Below the pieces are notes generated by a model. The model made no database searches and was not told the origin of the DNA. It saw only the letters and a program-made list of their open reading frames with translations. The position numbers were made by a program, and so were the translations under genes. A DNA stretch of 64,000 nt, taken from contig NZ_CAJHBL010000003.1 of NCBI RefSeq assembly GCF_904846625.1, forward strand, positions 124,001-188,000. Direction: 5' to 3'. Each line of letters begins with the position of its first letter. The first letter of the stretch is position 1. Of this stretch, positions 1 through 8,200 are shown piece by piece. Origin of the DNA: Psychrobacter sp. JCM 18900 (lineage in GTDB: Bacteria > Pseudomonadota > Gammaproteobacteria > Pseudomonadales > Moraxellaceae).

Positions 1-283
1 ACTATATAAAACCCTACTTAGTAATATTAGGCAGTCTTAAAGCTTATTAGTCATATTACGGTATTTTACGGCCATAACCTTTATAATAGTAACAACCATG
101 TATGAGCTCAAGAGTCGCTTGTGCAACTTAAGGTGTTTGGCGTAATAAATACTTAGTTTTGAAATAGTTATTTAATTGTTTGCCTATGGAGCAAGCGTTT
201 GAAATAATAGCCGCCAGTTGGCATACCTTATGTGTGTTTCTTATTGCCCTATATCTATATTATTGTTGAGATGAAGAAATTAT
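1..283. other. Upstream non-coding stretch before the ABC-F gene
   Basis: No gene, RNA or repeat can be supported here. The DNA is AT-rich and presumably holds the promoter and leader of the ABC-F gene that starts at 284, preceded by AAGAAATTAT, a weak ribosome binding site. No convincing -35/-10 pair was chosen. Confidence 0.4.
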
Positions 284-2305
284 ATGATCGAATTTAAAGA
301 CGTTGGTGTTCGCCGTGATGGTCGTGAATTGTTTGCAGGTGCAAGCTTTCAGCTCCATCCAGGTCACAAAGTTGGACTGACGGGCAACAACGGCACAGGC
401 AAATCTACGTTATTTGCGCTATTACTGACGCAGATGGGTACAGGCGATACAGAGGTCACCCTTGATAAAGGTGAAGTCAGTATTCCTGATAGCTGGCATG
501 TGGCGCACATGGCGCAGGAAGTTGGTGCTACGACGCAGTCTGCAATCGATTATGTATTGAGCGGTGATGAGCAGTGGTATGAAATTAATGCTGCGCTAAA
601 TGATTTAAGCAGCGTTAGTGATGAGCAAATTGGTGTGCTACACCAGCAGTTCGATGAAATCGACGGATATCGTACGCCAACCAAAGCAGCACAAATTATG
701 GCAGGTCTGGGTTTTAAGACTAGCCAGCATGAACTGCCCGTAGAAGGGTTTTCTGGTGGTTGGCGTATGCGCTTAAACCTCGCCAAAACCTTGATGAGCC
801 GTGCTGATTTGATGTTACTCGATGAGCCAACCAACCATTTGGACTTGGACGCTATCTTGTGGCTTGAGACATGGATCAATGCCTATATGGGTCTGGTCAT
901 CGTCATCTCGCATGATCAGGCATTTCTAGATGCAACCGTCGGTCATATCCTGCATGTAGAGCAACAAAAAATCACCCTTTATACCGGTAACTATCAGCAG
1001 TTTATTCGTACCCGTCACGAGCGTATGGCGCAGCAGCAGCAAGCGTTTGAAAAGCAAGAAGCGACCAAGGCTCACTTGGATGATTTTATTCGTCGTTTCC
1101 GTGCTAAAGCCAGTAAAGCCAAGCAAGCACAGAGCCGTATTAAGCAGTTAGAGCGTATGGCAGAGCTATCACCAATGATGGCTGACAACCCTTTCTCGTT
1201 TCAGTTCTATGAGCCAGCAAATATGAGCTCACCGCTGATTGAGCTAACCAACGCAGATATTGGCTATAGTGAGACACCGCTTCTACACAATGCCAATGTA
1301 CAGGTTACCCCTGATACCCGTCTTGGCTTATTAGGTATGAACGGCGCTGGTAAATCAACGTTGATTAAAGCCTTAGTCGGTGAGCTTGGTGTATTAACAG
1401 GGAAGTATCGTGTTTCGGATACCCTAAAGCTAGGTTATTTCAATCAGCATCAGATGGATATCCTAGATGCCAAAGCAACGCCTATAGAGATGTTACGTCG
1501 CCTAGCAGGCAAAACCTCCGATGCGATGCTACGTTCATTCTTGGGTAGCTTTGACTTCCGCGGTGAGCGTATTGACACCCCAAGTGAGCTATTCTCAGGT
1601 GGTGAGCGTGCACGTCTGACACTAGCATTGATTGTTTGGCAACGTCCAAACGTTCTTGTACTCGATGAGCCAACCAACCATTTAGACTTACAAATGCGTC
1701 AAGCATTGACTATCGCCTTGCAAGGTTTTAAGGGCGCAGTGGTACTGGTCTCGCATGATCGAGAATTGATTGCCAATGTCTGTGATGAGCTGTATCTGGT
1801 ACATGATGGCATCATCGAAGAATTCGATGGTGACATTGGCGACTATGGTAAATGGCTAGCAGAGAAGCGTAAGCAAGAGAACGCATCAGATAAAAATACC
1901 GGTAAGAAAAAAAGCAAAAAAGAGAGTAAGAAGTTTGTTTCACGTGAAACAGATAATAGTCAAGTAAACAACAAATCATCTGATAACTCATCAAACAGTA
2001 AAGCTGCTACACCTGCACTTAGTAAAGAAGAGCAGCGTAAGCTAGCCGCTGAACAGCGTAAAATGACAGCACCTATCCGCCGTGAGATAGAGGAAACAGA
2101 AAAGACACTGGCTAAGATTGATAAGCAGCTTGTGACGCTTGAAGAAAAACTGGCTGATACGGAGTTGTACGAAGAGAGCCGTAAGTCTGACTTGCTTGTA
2201 TTACTCAATGAGCAAACAGCGCTACAGCAGCAGCATAGTGATAATGAAGAAAAGTTACTACTATCAATGACGACTTTAGAAGAGATGGAAGCTAAGTTCG
2301 CATAA
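284..2305 (+). CDS. yheS: ABC-F family ATPase (YheS-type)
   Basis: Soluble duplicated ABC ATPase of the ABC-F family. These proteins act on ribosomes rather than membranes and have no transmembrane segments; YheS-type members are thought to relieve stalled or starting ribosomes. Seen: first Walker A GNNGTGKS at about 34-41, signature FSGGW at 156-160 and LLDEPTNHLD at 178-187; second Walker A GMNGAGKS at 351-358, signature FSGGE at 437-441 and LDEPTNHLD at 460-468. A basic, low-complexity linker at about 535-580 leads to a C-terminal coiled coil (about 590-670). The length (673) fits YheS better than EttA or the shorter Uup. Oddly, the linker DNA contains a perfect parS palindrome (1936-1951). 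The gene ends at a terminator shared with the convergent rlpA-like gene. The exact subfamily is inferred; the ABC-F assignment is secure. Confidence 0.9.
   Translation: MIEFKDVGVRRDGRELFAGASFQLHPGHKVGLTGNNGTGKSTLFALLLTQMGTGDTEVTLDKGEVSIPDSWHVAHMAQEVGATTQSAIDYVLSGDEQWYEINAALNDLSSVSDEQIGVLHQQFDEIDGYRTPTKAAQIMAGLGFKTSQHELPVEGFSGGWRMRLNLAKTLMSRADLMLLDEPTNHLDLDAILWLETWINAYMGLVIVISHDQAFLDATVGHILHVEQQKITLYTGNYQQFIRTRHERMAQQQQAFEKQEATKAHLDDFIRRFRAKASKAKQAQSRIKQLERMAELSPMMADNPFSFQFYEPANMSSPLIELTNADIGYSETPLLHNANVQVTPDTRLGLLGMNGAGKSTLIKALVGELGVLTGKYRVSDTLKLGYFNQHQMDILDAKATPIEMLRRLAGKTSDAMLRSFLGSFDFRGERIDTPSELFSGGERARLTLALIVWQRPNVLVLDEPTNHLDLQMRQALTIALQGFKGAVVLVSHDRELIANVCDELYLVHDGIIEEFDGDIGDYGKWLAEKRKQENASDKNTGKKKSKKESKKFVSRETDNSQVNNKSSDNSSNSKAATPALSKEEQRKLAAEQRKMTAPIRREIEETEKTLAKIDKQLVTLEEKLADTELYEESRKSDLLVLLNEQTALQQQHSDNEEKLLLSMTTLEEMEAKFA
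1936..1951. promoter_or_regulatory. parS centromere-like site (ParB binding)
   Basis: TGTTTCACGTGAAACA, a perfect 16-bp palindrome that matches the conserved bacterial chromosomal parS consensus TGTTNCACGTGAAACA. It lies in the linker-coding part of the ABC-F gene (codons for about residues 551-556), where sequence constraint on the protein is low. ParB would nucleate here and help segregate the chromosome origin. A second identical site lies at 50830-50845. Confidence 0.9.
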
Positions 2306-2340
2306 AGCGTTCTAGATAGTTAGTTATATAAGCAGACATA

Positions 2341-2370
2341 AAAAAGGGATGGCATAAGCCATCCCTTTTT
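2341..2370. terminator. Bidirectional intrinsic terminator
   Basis: Perfect hairpin with 13-base arms AAAAAGGGATGGC / GCCATCCCTTTTT and an ATAA loop. It is A-rich on the left and T-rich on the right, and lies between the convergent ABC-F and RlpA-like genes, so it can serve both strands. Confidence 0.9.
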
Positions 2371-2377
2371 TATTACA

Positions 2378-2740
2378 TTATTCCTTACGATATTTGCCAT
2401 CGCCGTACGACAGTATTTCCATCGTAGTCGTACAAAGCTGACAGTTTATTTCACCAGCAGCGGCTTTTGATAAATCAAGGATACGACCTCTAATAAAAGG
2501 TCCTCTGTCCGTAATTTTTACAACGACGCTCTGCTTTGTCTTTTGATTGGTTACTTGTACCTTCGTGCCGAACGGTAACGTGCGATGTGCAGCGGTTAAA
2601 GAGTTCATGTTGAAGATGCTGCCACTCGCTGTGCGCTTGCCATGAAACTTACTACCGTAGTAACTGGTATTGGCAGCGAAAACTGTGGTGCTAAGTAGTA
2701 GCGATAAAGTGACAACCAAAGACTTGATTAAATAAGACAT
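2378..2740 (-). CDS. Short RlpA-like double-psi beta-barrel secreted protein
   Basis: Predicted exported protein of 120 residues with an N-terminal signal peptide (about 1-22, ending VFA before ANTS) and a single double-psi beta-barrel of the RlpA type. Recognisable motifs are SYYGSKFHGKRTASG near residue 26, TAAHRTLPFGTKVQVTN around 49-65, and ITDRGPF with GRILDLS around 76-92. RlpA family members are septal lytic transglycosylases acting on denuded peptidoglycan. This protein lacks both the lipobox and the C-terminal SPOR domain of full-length RlpA (about 360 residues in E. coli), so septal targeting is not expected and the name rlpA was not assigned. The ATG at 2740 is preceded by AAAGG at a usable distance. 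It is convergent with the ABC-F gene and shares its terminator. Confidence 0.85.
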   Translation of the reverse strand: MSYLIKSLVVTLSLLLSTTVFAANTSYYGSKFHGKRTASGSIFNMNSLTAAHRTLPFGTKVQVTNQKTKQSVVVKITDRGPFIRGRILDLSKAAAGEINCQLCTTTMEILSYGDGKYRKE

Positions 2741-3615
2741 TTAATACCTTTAAGCAATTAATAAAATAGACAGATGCTCTTGCCTACGTTATCTATACTC
2801 CCTATGAGTATGAATAATAGGGGATTCTACAAGAGCTAGCTTGTCATATTATTACTGCCGTGTAAAAAACTCATGAGGTCAAATAGCTGTTTTTTAAGGA
2901 AAAATAGCTATTTTTTAGCAAGAATAATGATGATATAGGTACTAAAATTAGACTTATAAAGAGTGATTCTCATAAAGAAGCCGACAAAATATTGGAAAGC
3001 CATTAATACAATATAAATAGGTAATATATAAAGACCAAATCTATCGATATAGCATAATTATCGTTATGAAAGCTCAAATAGTAATAGATAATATAATGTA
3101 AAAAAACCTTGCTATATTATTACTATTTTGTAAAGACAATATTGTTGAACTTTATTCTATAAATTATATTAGATATCTTCATGACAGTATTGATCACATC
3201 ACCTGAAAACTATTTTTCTATTATTTTTTAATGACGTTTCAACTTAAAAAACTATGTTTGATGCGATTGCGATCGTAATGCTTCAACTTATTGTAGTGAA
3301 GAATAAACTTGGTTGTAGATTCATAGCAGCGGAGTTTTATCGCATCGCAAGATAGATAAGGTTTGTAAGCAATATTCTAAAGTGATGGTACTAGTTCCAG
3401 CATATTGTATATAACATAACGAGATAGTAGAAAACTGCGCTTATAACTGAATTAAAGAGACGATTTTTATTTGTTTAAATATATTTAATGTTCGCAAATA
3501 AGTTCTAAGTTACCAATAAAATAGATAAGAAAAAATTAGCTTACAAATGTGTTGCATTGCAGATAGTTTGACAGTATTATTCGCACCAAACAAATATCAG
3601 TTAATGAGACCATAT
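2741..3615. other. AT-rich intergenic region between divergent genes
   Basis: About 870 bases between the leftward RlpA-like gene and the rightward Bor-like lipoproteins. It is very AT-rich with several short imperfect repeats, such as the paired TAGCTGTTTTTTAAGG / TAGCTATTTTTTAGC stretch near 2885-2920. No ORF with coding character, tRNA or terminator could be supported. An open frame extends upstream from the first Bor-like gene to 3547 but is not needed for that protein. Confidence 0.5.
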
Positions 3616-3915
3616 ATGAATAAGATAGTTGCTGTAGCGCTACTCGCTATCCTGACATCAGGATGTGCGACCCAAAATTATCTGTTGTCTTCATCAGAGG
3701 CGCCAAGTACTTCGGTACAACCGAACGCTGAAAAGATGCAGACGTTTTTTGTAAGCGGCCTCGGTCAAGAGAAGGAAATTGATGCAGCTGCAGTCTGCCA
3801 AGGTCAGCAAAATGTGGCCAGCATTCAGACTAAGTCCAACTTTATCAACATTGTACTAGGTACCATTTCTAATGGCATTTATACCCCTCGTCAAATCAGT
3901 GTTTACTGTAAGTAA
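3616..3915 (+). CDS. Bor/Iss-family lipoprotein (first of tandem pair)
   Basis: Small lipoprotein of 99 residues. The ATG at 3616 gives a proper signal peptide, MNKIVAVALLAILTSGC, with lipobox LTSGC; the longer frame from 3547 would put 23 unrelated residues in front, so it was not chosen. The mature part carries the Bor signature: QTFFVSGLGQEKEIDAAAVC, then GQQNVASIQT, and ends with GIYTPRQISVYC. Bor of phage lambda and Iss of E. coli are outer-membrane lipoproteins linked to serum resistance; the role in this presumably environmental bacterium is unknown. It lies 9 bases before a second, diverged copy and is probably co-transcribed with it. Confidence 0.85.
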   Translation: MNKIVAVALLAILTSGCATQNYLLSSSEAPSTSVQPNAEKMQTFFVSGLGQEKEIDAAAVCQGQQNVASIQTKSNFINIVLGTISNGIYTPRQISVYCK

Positions 3916-3924
3916 GGAATAATA

Positions 3925-4218
3925 ATGAAAAAATTACTAATAACAGCAGTGATGGGTTCGGTATTTTTGGCATCAGGTTGTGCTACTCAAACTGGTTTAA
4001 TTCAACCAACCCAAAAAATCACCCCAGAATATACTAAATCACAAACTTTCTTTATCGGTGGCATTGGACAAGAACAGACTGTAAATGCTGCCGAAGTATG
4101 TGGTGGTGCACAAAATGTAGCTAAAGTTCAAACTGTGCAAGAGGCTAAAGACATCGCGCTAGGTCTAGTGACTTTCGGTATTTATACACCTCGTACTGCT
4201 AAAGTTTTCTGCCGCTAA
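3925..4218 (+). CDS. Bor/Iss-family lipoprotein (second of tandem pair)
   Basis: Lipoprotein of 97 residues with signal peptide and lipobox LASGC (cysteine at about 19). It contains QTFFIGGIGQEQTVNAAEVC, GGAQNVAKVQT and the C-terminal GIYTPRTAKVFC, which matches the lambda Bor pattern closely and better than its neighbour does. The start at 3925 is preceded by AAGGAATAATA, a good ribosome binding site. Two conserved cysteines in the mature region (in the AEVCGG motif and at the end) are shared by both copies and could form a disulfide. The pair looks like an old tandem duplication. Transcription should stop at the strong hairpin at 4297-4342. Confidence 0.87.
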   Translation: MKKLLITAVMGSVFLASGCATQTGLIQPTQKITPEYTKSQTFFIGGIGQEQTVNAAEVCGGAQNVAKVQTVQEAKDIALGLVTFGIYTPRTAKVFCR

Positions 4219-4296
4219 AAACAGCGACTAATACATCGTAAAATATCACTTTATCGTTAAGTGACGAACAACTGAGCGATCTATTATCAGGCCTTT

Positions 4297-4342
4297 AGAA
4301 TAAAAAAAGAGCAAACAGTTACTGTTTGCTCTTTTTTATTCT
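4297..4342 (+). terminator. Intrinsic terminator of the bor-like pair
   Basis: Long nearly perfect inverted repeat whose core is AGAGCAAACAGT / ACTGTTTGCTCT, flanked by A-rich and T-rich arms that also pair. A run of T follows the stem on the + strand. Confidence 0.9.
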
Positions 4343-4664
4343 AAAAATTTAGTACGTACTAGAAAAAAATTAATATCACGCCAGCAGCTATCAAAGAATA
4401 ACGATGCCAGACTTATAATAACGTACTCAGACACTGTGATGGCCGATAATAGCGTAGTGTTAGGTGATTCAGATACGATAGATGCTGCTATCGCTTGGCA
4501 TAGCTACTGGTAATATTTATATAACGGTGTTTGTTGTAATTATTGTTATGATGATAAGTAGGCTACAAAAATTGCTATAGCAAAGTCTAGTAGCTATTTA
4601 TACCGTATCGTTTGAAATTGGCAGACTGATACCACTAATATGTTTTTATTTTGGGGAAAATAAC
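4343..4664. other. Intergenic region upstream of cbpA
   Basis: About 320 bases with no supportable gene. A short open frame ending near 4513 encodes MADNSVVLGDSDTIDAA and a few more residues but has no ribosome binding site and no recognisable relative. The cbpA promoter should lie in the last 100 bases; no clear -35/-10 pair was identified. Confidence 0.4.
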
Positions 4665-5690
4665 ATGGCAGAGAAAAACTACTATGACATTTTAGGGGTC
4701 AAAAAAGACGCCTCAGACGCTGATATCAAAAAAAAATACCGCAAGCTTGTTCGTCAGTATCATCCCGATGTCAGTGATCATCCAGACGCTGATAATAAAA
4801 TTGCAGAAATAAACAACGCTTACGAAACGATCAGAGATAAAGAAAAGCGCGCTGAATATGATGCTATGCTCAATAATCCGTTCGCAGGTCAAAGTAGATC
4901 AAGTGGGTTTGGTGGCAGTGGGCAAACTGGTGCGGGTCAAGGTGGGTTTCGCTGGGAAGATATCAAAGATCAGTTTGGTGACGGTGAGGCCTTTGGTGAT
5001 GGTGGTTTTCGCTTCGATGACATTTTTTCAGCATTTGGTCGCGGCGCACGTGGGTCAGCTGGTGGGCAGACGGGTGGTCGCTCTCAAAGCAGCGGCTTTG
5101 ATCAATTTGGTGGTGGCTTTGGGACGCAAGACAGCAAAGGTCAGGATCAGCATGCTGAGATTACCGTTGATTTGTCTTCAGTCTATAGTGGCGACGACTA
5201 CAGCATTAAGCTAAACGTCCCTGTTCGTCAGCCCAATGGTAATGTCGACTACGATAACAAAACCCTTAAGATAAAAATCCCTAAAGGCATCACTGACGGT
5301 AAGCAAATACGTTTGGCAGGGCAAGGTGCTGCTGGTAGCAGTAATGGTAAAAATGGCGATTTGTTTTTGAAGGTTAAAATTCGTCATGATGCCAATATTC
5401 GTATAGAAGGCGCAGACGTTTATCAAACTGTGAATATTGCACCGTGGGAAGCGGCATTGGGTGAAAAAATCAATGTCAGTACGCCAGCGGGCACGCTTGG
5501 TGTGACTATTCCTAAGAACAGCAAGTCCGGTAGCAATTTACGTCTTAAAGGAAAAGGTATCCCTGCTAAGCAAGCAGGTGACTTGTATCTAACTCTAAAT
5601 ATCGTCAATCCTGATGTCAGTAGTGATGCGTCGATACAGGCTTATGAGCAGCTAAAACAAGCCTTTGCTGATACCAATATTAGTCGTTAA
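4665..5690 (+). CDS. cbpA: Curved DNA-binding protein CbpA, DnaJ-class co-chaperone
   Basis: Hsp40 co-chaperone that stimulates DnaK and, in E. coli, also binds curved DNA in stationary phase. Seen: N-terminal J domain (about 1-68) with the essential HPD at 33-35; a Gly/Phe-rich linker (about 75-150); then the C-terminal substrate-binding and dimerisation domains (about 160-335) with IKIPKGITDGKQIRLAGQG. The four CXXCXGXG zinc repeats of true DnaJ are absent, which separates CbpA from DnaJ. The length of 341 is slightly above E. coli CbpA (306), mainly through the glycine-rich linker. GGGGAAAATAAC precedes the ATG. It is followed 100 bases later by its modulator gene cbpM. Confidence 0.93.
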   Translation: MAEKNYYDILGVKKDASDADIKKKYRKLVRQYHPDVSDHPDADNKIAEINNAYETIRDKEKRAEYDAMLNNPFAGQSRSSGFGGSGQTGAGQGGFRWEDIKDQFGDGEAFGDGGFRFDDIFSAFGRGARGSAGGQTGGRSQSSGFDQFGGGFGTQDSKGQDQHAEITVDLSSVYSGDDYSIKLNVPVRQPNGNVDYDNKTLKIKIPKGITDGKQIRLAGQGAAGSSNGKNGDLFLKVKIRHDANIRIEGADVYQTVNIAPWEAALGEKINVSTPAGTLGVTIPKNSKSGSNLRLKGKGIPAKQAGDLYLTLNIVNPDVSSDASIQAYEQLKQAFADTNISR

Positions 5691-5790
5691 ACAAGATTAT
5701 GAATAACCATTACTTATTACTGAAGTAATAAACGAATAGCAGAGATGAATACGATACCGATGAAATAAAGAGAAAACGAGGATAATAGCT

Positions 5791-6114
5791 ATGAACCACT
5801 CGACTGAATTTACAGACATCATCATGAGCTTAGATGAACTGGTCTCTGCCTGTGGCCAAGAGCGCCAATGGGTCATCGAATTAATCGAAGAAAATATCAT
5901 TGAATATGATGTACCAGAGCATGAAAAATTTACTGGTTATCAGCTGACGACAGTGCGCCGTGCATCGCGATTGAGTCGTGATTTTGAAGCCAGCGTACCA
6001 GCAATTGGTTTGATACTTGAGCTGTTAGATGAGGTTGAGCAACTGCGCCAACTTAAACGTCAGATAGAGCAGCAAACACCAGTCATCGAAGTTGATATAG
6101 ACAATTTAAAGTAA
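5791..6114 (+). CDS. cbpM: Chaperone modulator CbpM
   Basis: Small protein of 107 residues that in E. coli binds the CbpA J domain and blocks its action on DnaK. The sequence has the family layout: a MerR-like helical N-terminal part beginning with SLDELVSACG, the GYQLTTVRRASRLSRDF segment in the middle, and a C-terminal helix ending in EVEQLRQLKRQIEQ. Location directly after cbpA supports the call; the pair is probably one transcript ending at the hairpin at 6141-6163. ATG 5791 is preceded by GAGGATAATAGCT, an acceptable Shine-Dalgarno. Confidence 0.88.
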   Translation: MNHSTEFTDIIMSLDELVSACGQERQWVIELIEENIIEYDVPEHEKFTGYQLTTVRRASRLSRDFEASVPAIGLILELLDEVEQLRQLKRQIEQQTPVIEVDIDNLK

Positions 6115-6140
6115 TCGAGCAATCAAGAGAACACGTAAAA

Positions 6141-6166
6141 AAAGGGCCTTATAAAGGCCCTTTTTG
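6141..6166. terminator. Bidirectional terminator between cbpM and sstT
   Basis: Hairpin AAAGGGCCTT-ATA-AAGGCCCTTT followed by T residues; preceded by A residues, so it can also end leftward transcription of the convergent sstT gene. Confidence 0.9.
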
Positions 6167-6194
6167 ATATCTATATAAAACACTTCAGCAGAAA

Positions 6195-7397
6195 TTAACG
6201 CGAATACGTCGGATCAGCTGCTGCTGTAAACAATACATCAGTAGAAGAGTTCAAGGCAGTCTCAGCTGAATCCTGAATCACACCGATGATGAAGCCAATC
6301 GCAACTACTTGCATCGCGATATCATTTGGAATGCTAAATAAGCTAGCAGCGAGTGGAATCAATAGCAACGAACCACCAGCAACACCAGAAGCACCGCAAG
6401 CACTAATCGTAGCAACCAGACTGAGTAGCAGCGCTGATGCAAACGTCACTTCGATACCCAACGTGTGAGCAGCAGCAAGCGTTAAGACGTTAATGGTAAT
6501 CGCAGCACCTGCCATATTGATAGTGGCACCTAGTGGAATGGTCACTGAATAAGTGTCTTCATGCAATCCAAGTTTACGGGCAAGGTTCATATTGACTGGA
6601 ATATTGGCCGCTGAACTGCGCGTAAAGAAGGCAGTAATTCCTGATTCGCGCAGACATCTGAACACGAGCGGATAAGGATTTTTACCTGTTTTAATAAGGA
6701 CGATAAGCGGATTGGCGACCAACGCAATGAATAACATGCAGCTGATCAATACCATTAAGATACGTGCATAGCCTGCCAAAGAAGCAAAGCCTGTTTCAGC
6801 AACCGTGCTAGCGACTAGGCCTAAGATACCAAATGGGGCTAAAGCAATAATCCATTTAACCACTTGTGAGATGGCATCAGCGAAATCACTGACAACATTT
6901 CGAGCAGTATCACTTGCTTGGCGCAAGGCAAAACCAATAATAATTGCCCATGCTAAGATACCAATGTAATTGGCTTCAGCGATTGCATTGATCGGGTTGG
7001 CGACCAAGTTCATGAGCAAGTTCGTCAAGACTTCTTTTAGGTCAGCAGGTGGTACTTGCGCGATGTCGGCGTTGATCAAGACCAGCTCAGTCGGGAATAA
7101 AAAGCTGGCACCGACTGCCGTTAGTGCTGCCAAAAAAGTGCCGAACATGTACATGATAAGCACCGGCTTTACGTAGACTTCATTGCCACTGCGATGTTGA
7201 CTAATGGCTGCCATAACCAGAATAAATACTAGGATGGGAGCGACTGCTTTTAGTGCGCCGACAAAGAGTGTACCGAGCAACCCTATGGCGGTGCCGATAC
7301 TTGGCGCTAGCCAACCAATCAGTACCCCTAACACCAAACCAATAATAATAAGCGGCACCAGCCCTATACGCTGATACATTGCAATTAATGAACGCAT
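6195..7397 (-). CDS. sstT: Serine/threonine:sodium symporter SstT
   Basis: Inner-membrane Na+-driven importer of serine and threonine, of the DAACS (dicarboxylate/amino acid:cation symporter) family. The 400-residue protein is hydrophobic throughout, with about eight to nine membrane segments. It has typical SstT stretches such as [20 protein letters not shown] at the N terminus, a serine-rich segment [15 protein letters not shown], the [13 protein letters not shown] motif (family NMDGT-like site) and [20 protein letters not shown] near the C terminus. The length matches E. coli SstT (414). It is a single-gene unit, leftward, with its own terminator at 6141-6166. The substrate is inferred from the family. 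Confidence 0.9.
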   Translation of the reverse strand: MRSLIAMYQRIGLVPLIIIGLVLGVLIGWLAPSIGTAIGLLGTLFVGALKAVAPILVFILVMAAISQHRSGNEVYVKPVLIMYMFGTFLAALTAVGASFLFPTELVLINADIAQVPPADLKEVLTNLLMNLVANPINAIAEANYIGILAWAIIIGFALRQASDTARNVVSDFADAISQVVKWIIALAPFGILGLVASTVAETGFASLAGYARILMVLISCMLFIALVANPLIVLIKTGKNPYPLVFRCLRESGITAFFTRSSAANIPVNMNLARKLGLHEDTYSVTIPLGATINMAGAAITINVLTLAAAHTLGIEVTFASALLLSLVATISACGASGVAGGSLLLIPLAASLFSIPNDIAMQVVAIGFIIGVIQDSAETALNSSTDVLFTAAADPTYSR

Positions 7398-7701
7398 CTG
7401 TACACCCTCAAGTCCGTTAAAAGTAAGTGAATTGTCACAACAGAAAATTTATCGAAGGATGGTAGCATTTTTTGACATATTCGCATACCGCTCATAGCAG
7501 TGGATACTGTGCGCAAATGGAGGGATAGCAGAGTTATATAATTAGTATAAAAAAGGATGCAGCACTTATAGGCAAGGGCTAGCTACTCAGAATACCTCAT
7601 TTATAGGAAAGTAAAAGCAGCGATATAGGCAGTGATATACAATGTAGGAAGAGATTTTGCTGCAAAAATAGAAAAAGGTAAGAGGGAAATAAACGGCAGA
7701 G
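7398..7701. other. Intergenic region between sstT and holC
   Basis: About 300 bases, AT-rich, holding the upstream region of sstT and the end of the pepA-holC transcript. No gene, clear terminator or repeat was seen. Confidence 0.4.
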
Positions 7702-8193
7702 CTACACTTTAAAGTGGGTCAGCTCGTAACCTAATTGCTGGTAGGCTTTATATTTATTGCGACCTTCTTTGGTACTTGTAGCATCAGGTCGGATCAACTC
7801 AAGGACTCGGGAGGGTTTTGAATTATTAGTAGCAGCCATAAAATTGTTGACGGGACGTGTCGTCGTATTGAGCACGATACCATTAAAATCAGCTGGCATA
7901 TGATTGCCTAGCAGTACAGGTGCTAATGATTTATGAGTAGCAATATTACTATCATCAGTACCTCTATCATTGGTACTTTTATGGTCAGTATCAGAAAGAC
8001 ATTGATGCGGTATAAAACTCGTGGAGTCCTGTGACCAAAGTGCCGTATCTAGATTTGATAGTAATGTCTCATCTTCAATTAAAATCAGCAAAGACTGAGC
8101 GCTTTTGTTAAGCGCCGTCTGAGTCAGCTGACAAATAAAGCCCAAGAAATCTTGGGCCTTACTCTCACTTAATACATAAAAACTAATTTTCAT
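7702..8193 (-). CDS. holC: DNA polymerase III chi subunit
   Basis: Chi subunit of the DNA polymerase III clamp loader, which links the replisome to single-strand-binding protein. The 163-residue protein opens with the family pattern MKISFYVLSESKAQDFLGFICQ-like strand-helix, followed by KSAQSLLILIEDETLLSNLDTALW and SFIPHQ. A middle region rich in Ser/Asp/Thr (about 88-105) is an insertion compared with E. coli HolC (147). The C-terminal half has LAPVLLGNHMPADFNGIVLN as in other chi proteins. It starts 7 bases after the pepA stop, the same pepA-holC order as in E. coli, so it is almost certainly co-transcribed with pepA. Confidence 0.88.
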   Translation of the reverse strand: MKISFYVLSESKAQDFLGFICQLTQTALNKSAQSLLILIEDETLLSNLDTALWSQDSTSFIPHQCLSDTDHKSTNDRGTDDSNIATHKSLAPVLLGNHMPADFNGIVLNTTTRPVNNFMAATNNSKPSRVLELIRPDATSTKEGRNKYKAYQQLGYELTHFKV

Positions 8194-8200
8194 AAATGGA

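Noticed and set aside
4439..4513. Short open frame coding MADNSVVLGDSDTIDAA and a few more residues
   Set aside because: No ribosome binding site, only about 24 codons, no recognisable relative; the frame upstream is open but not protein-like.
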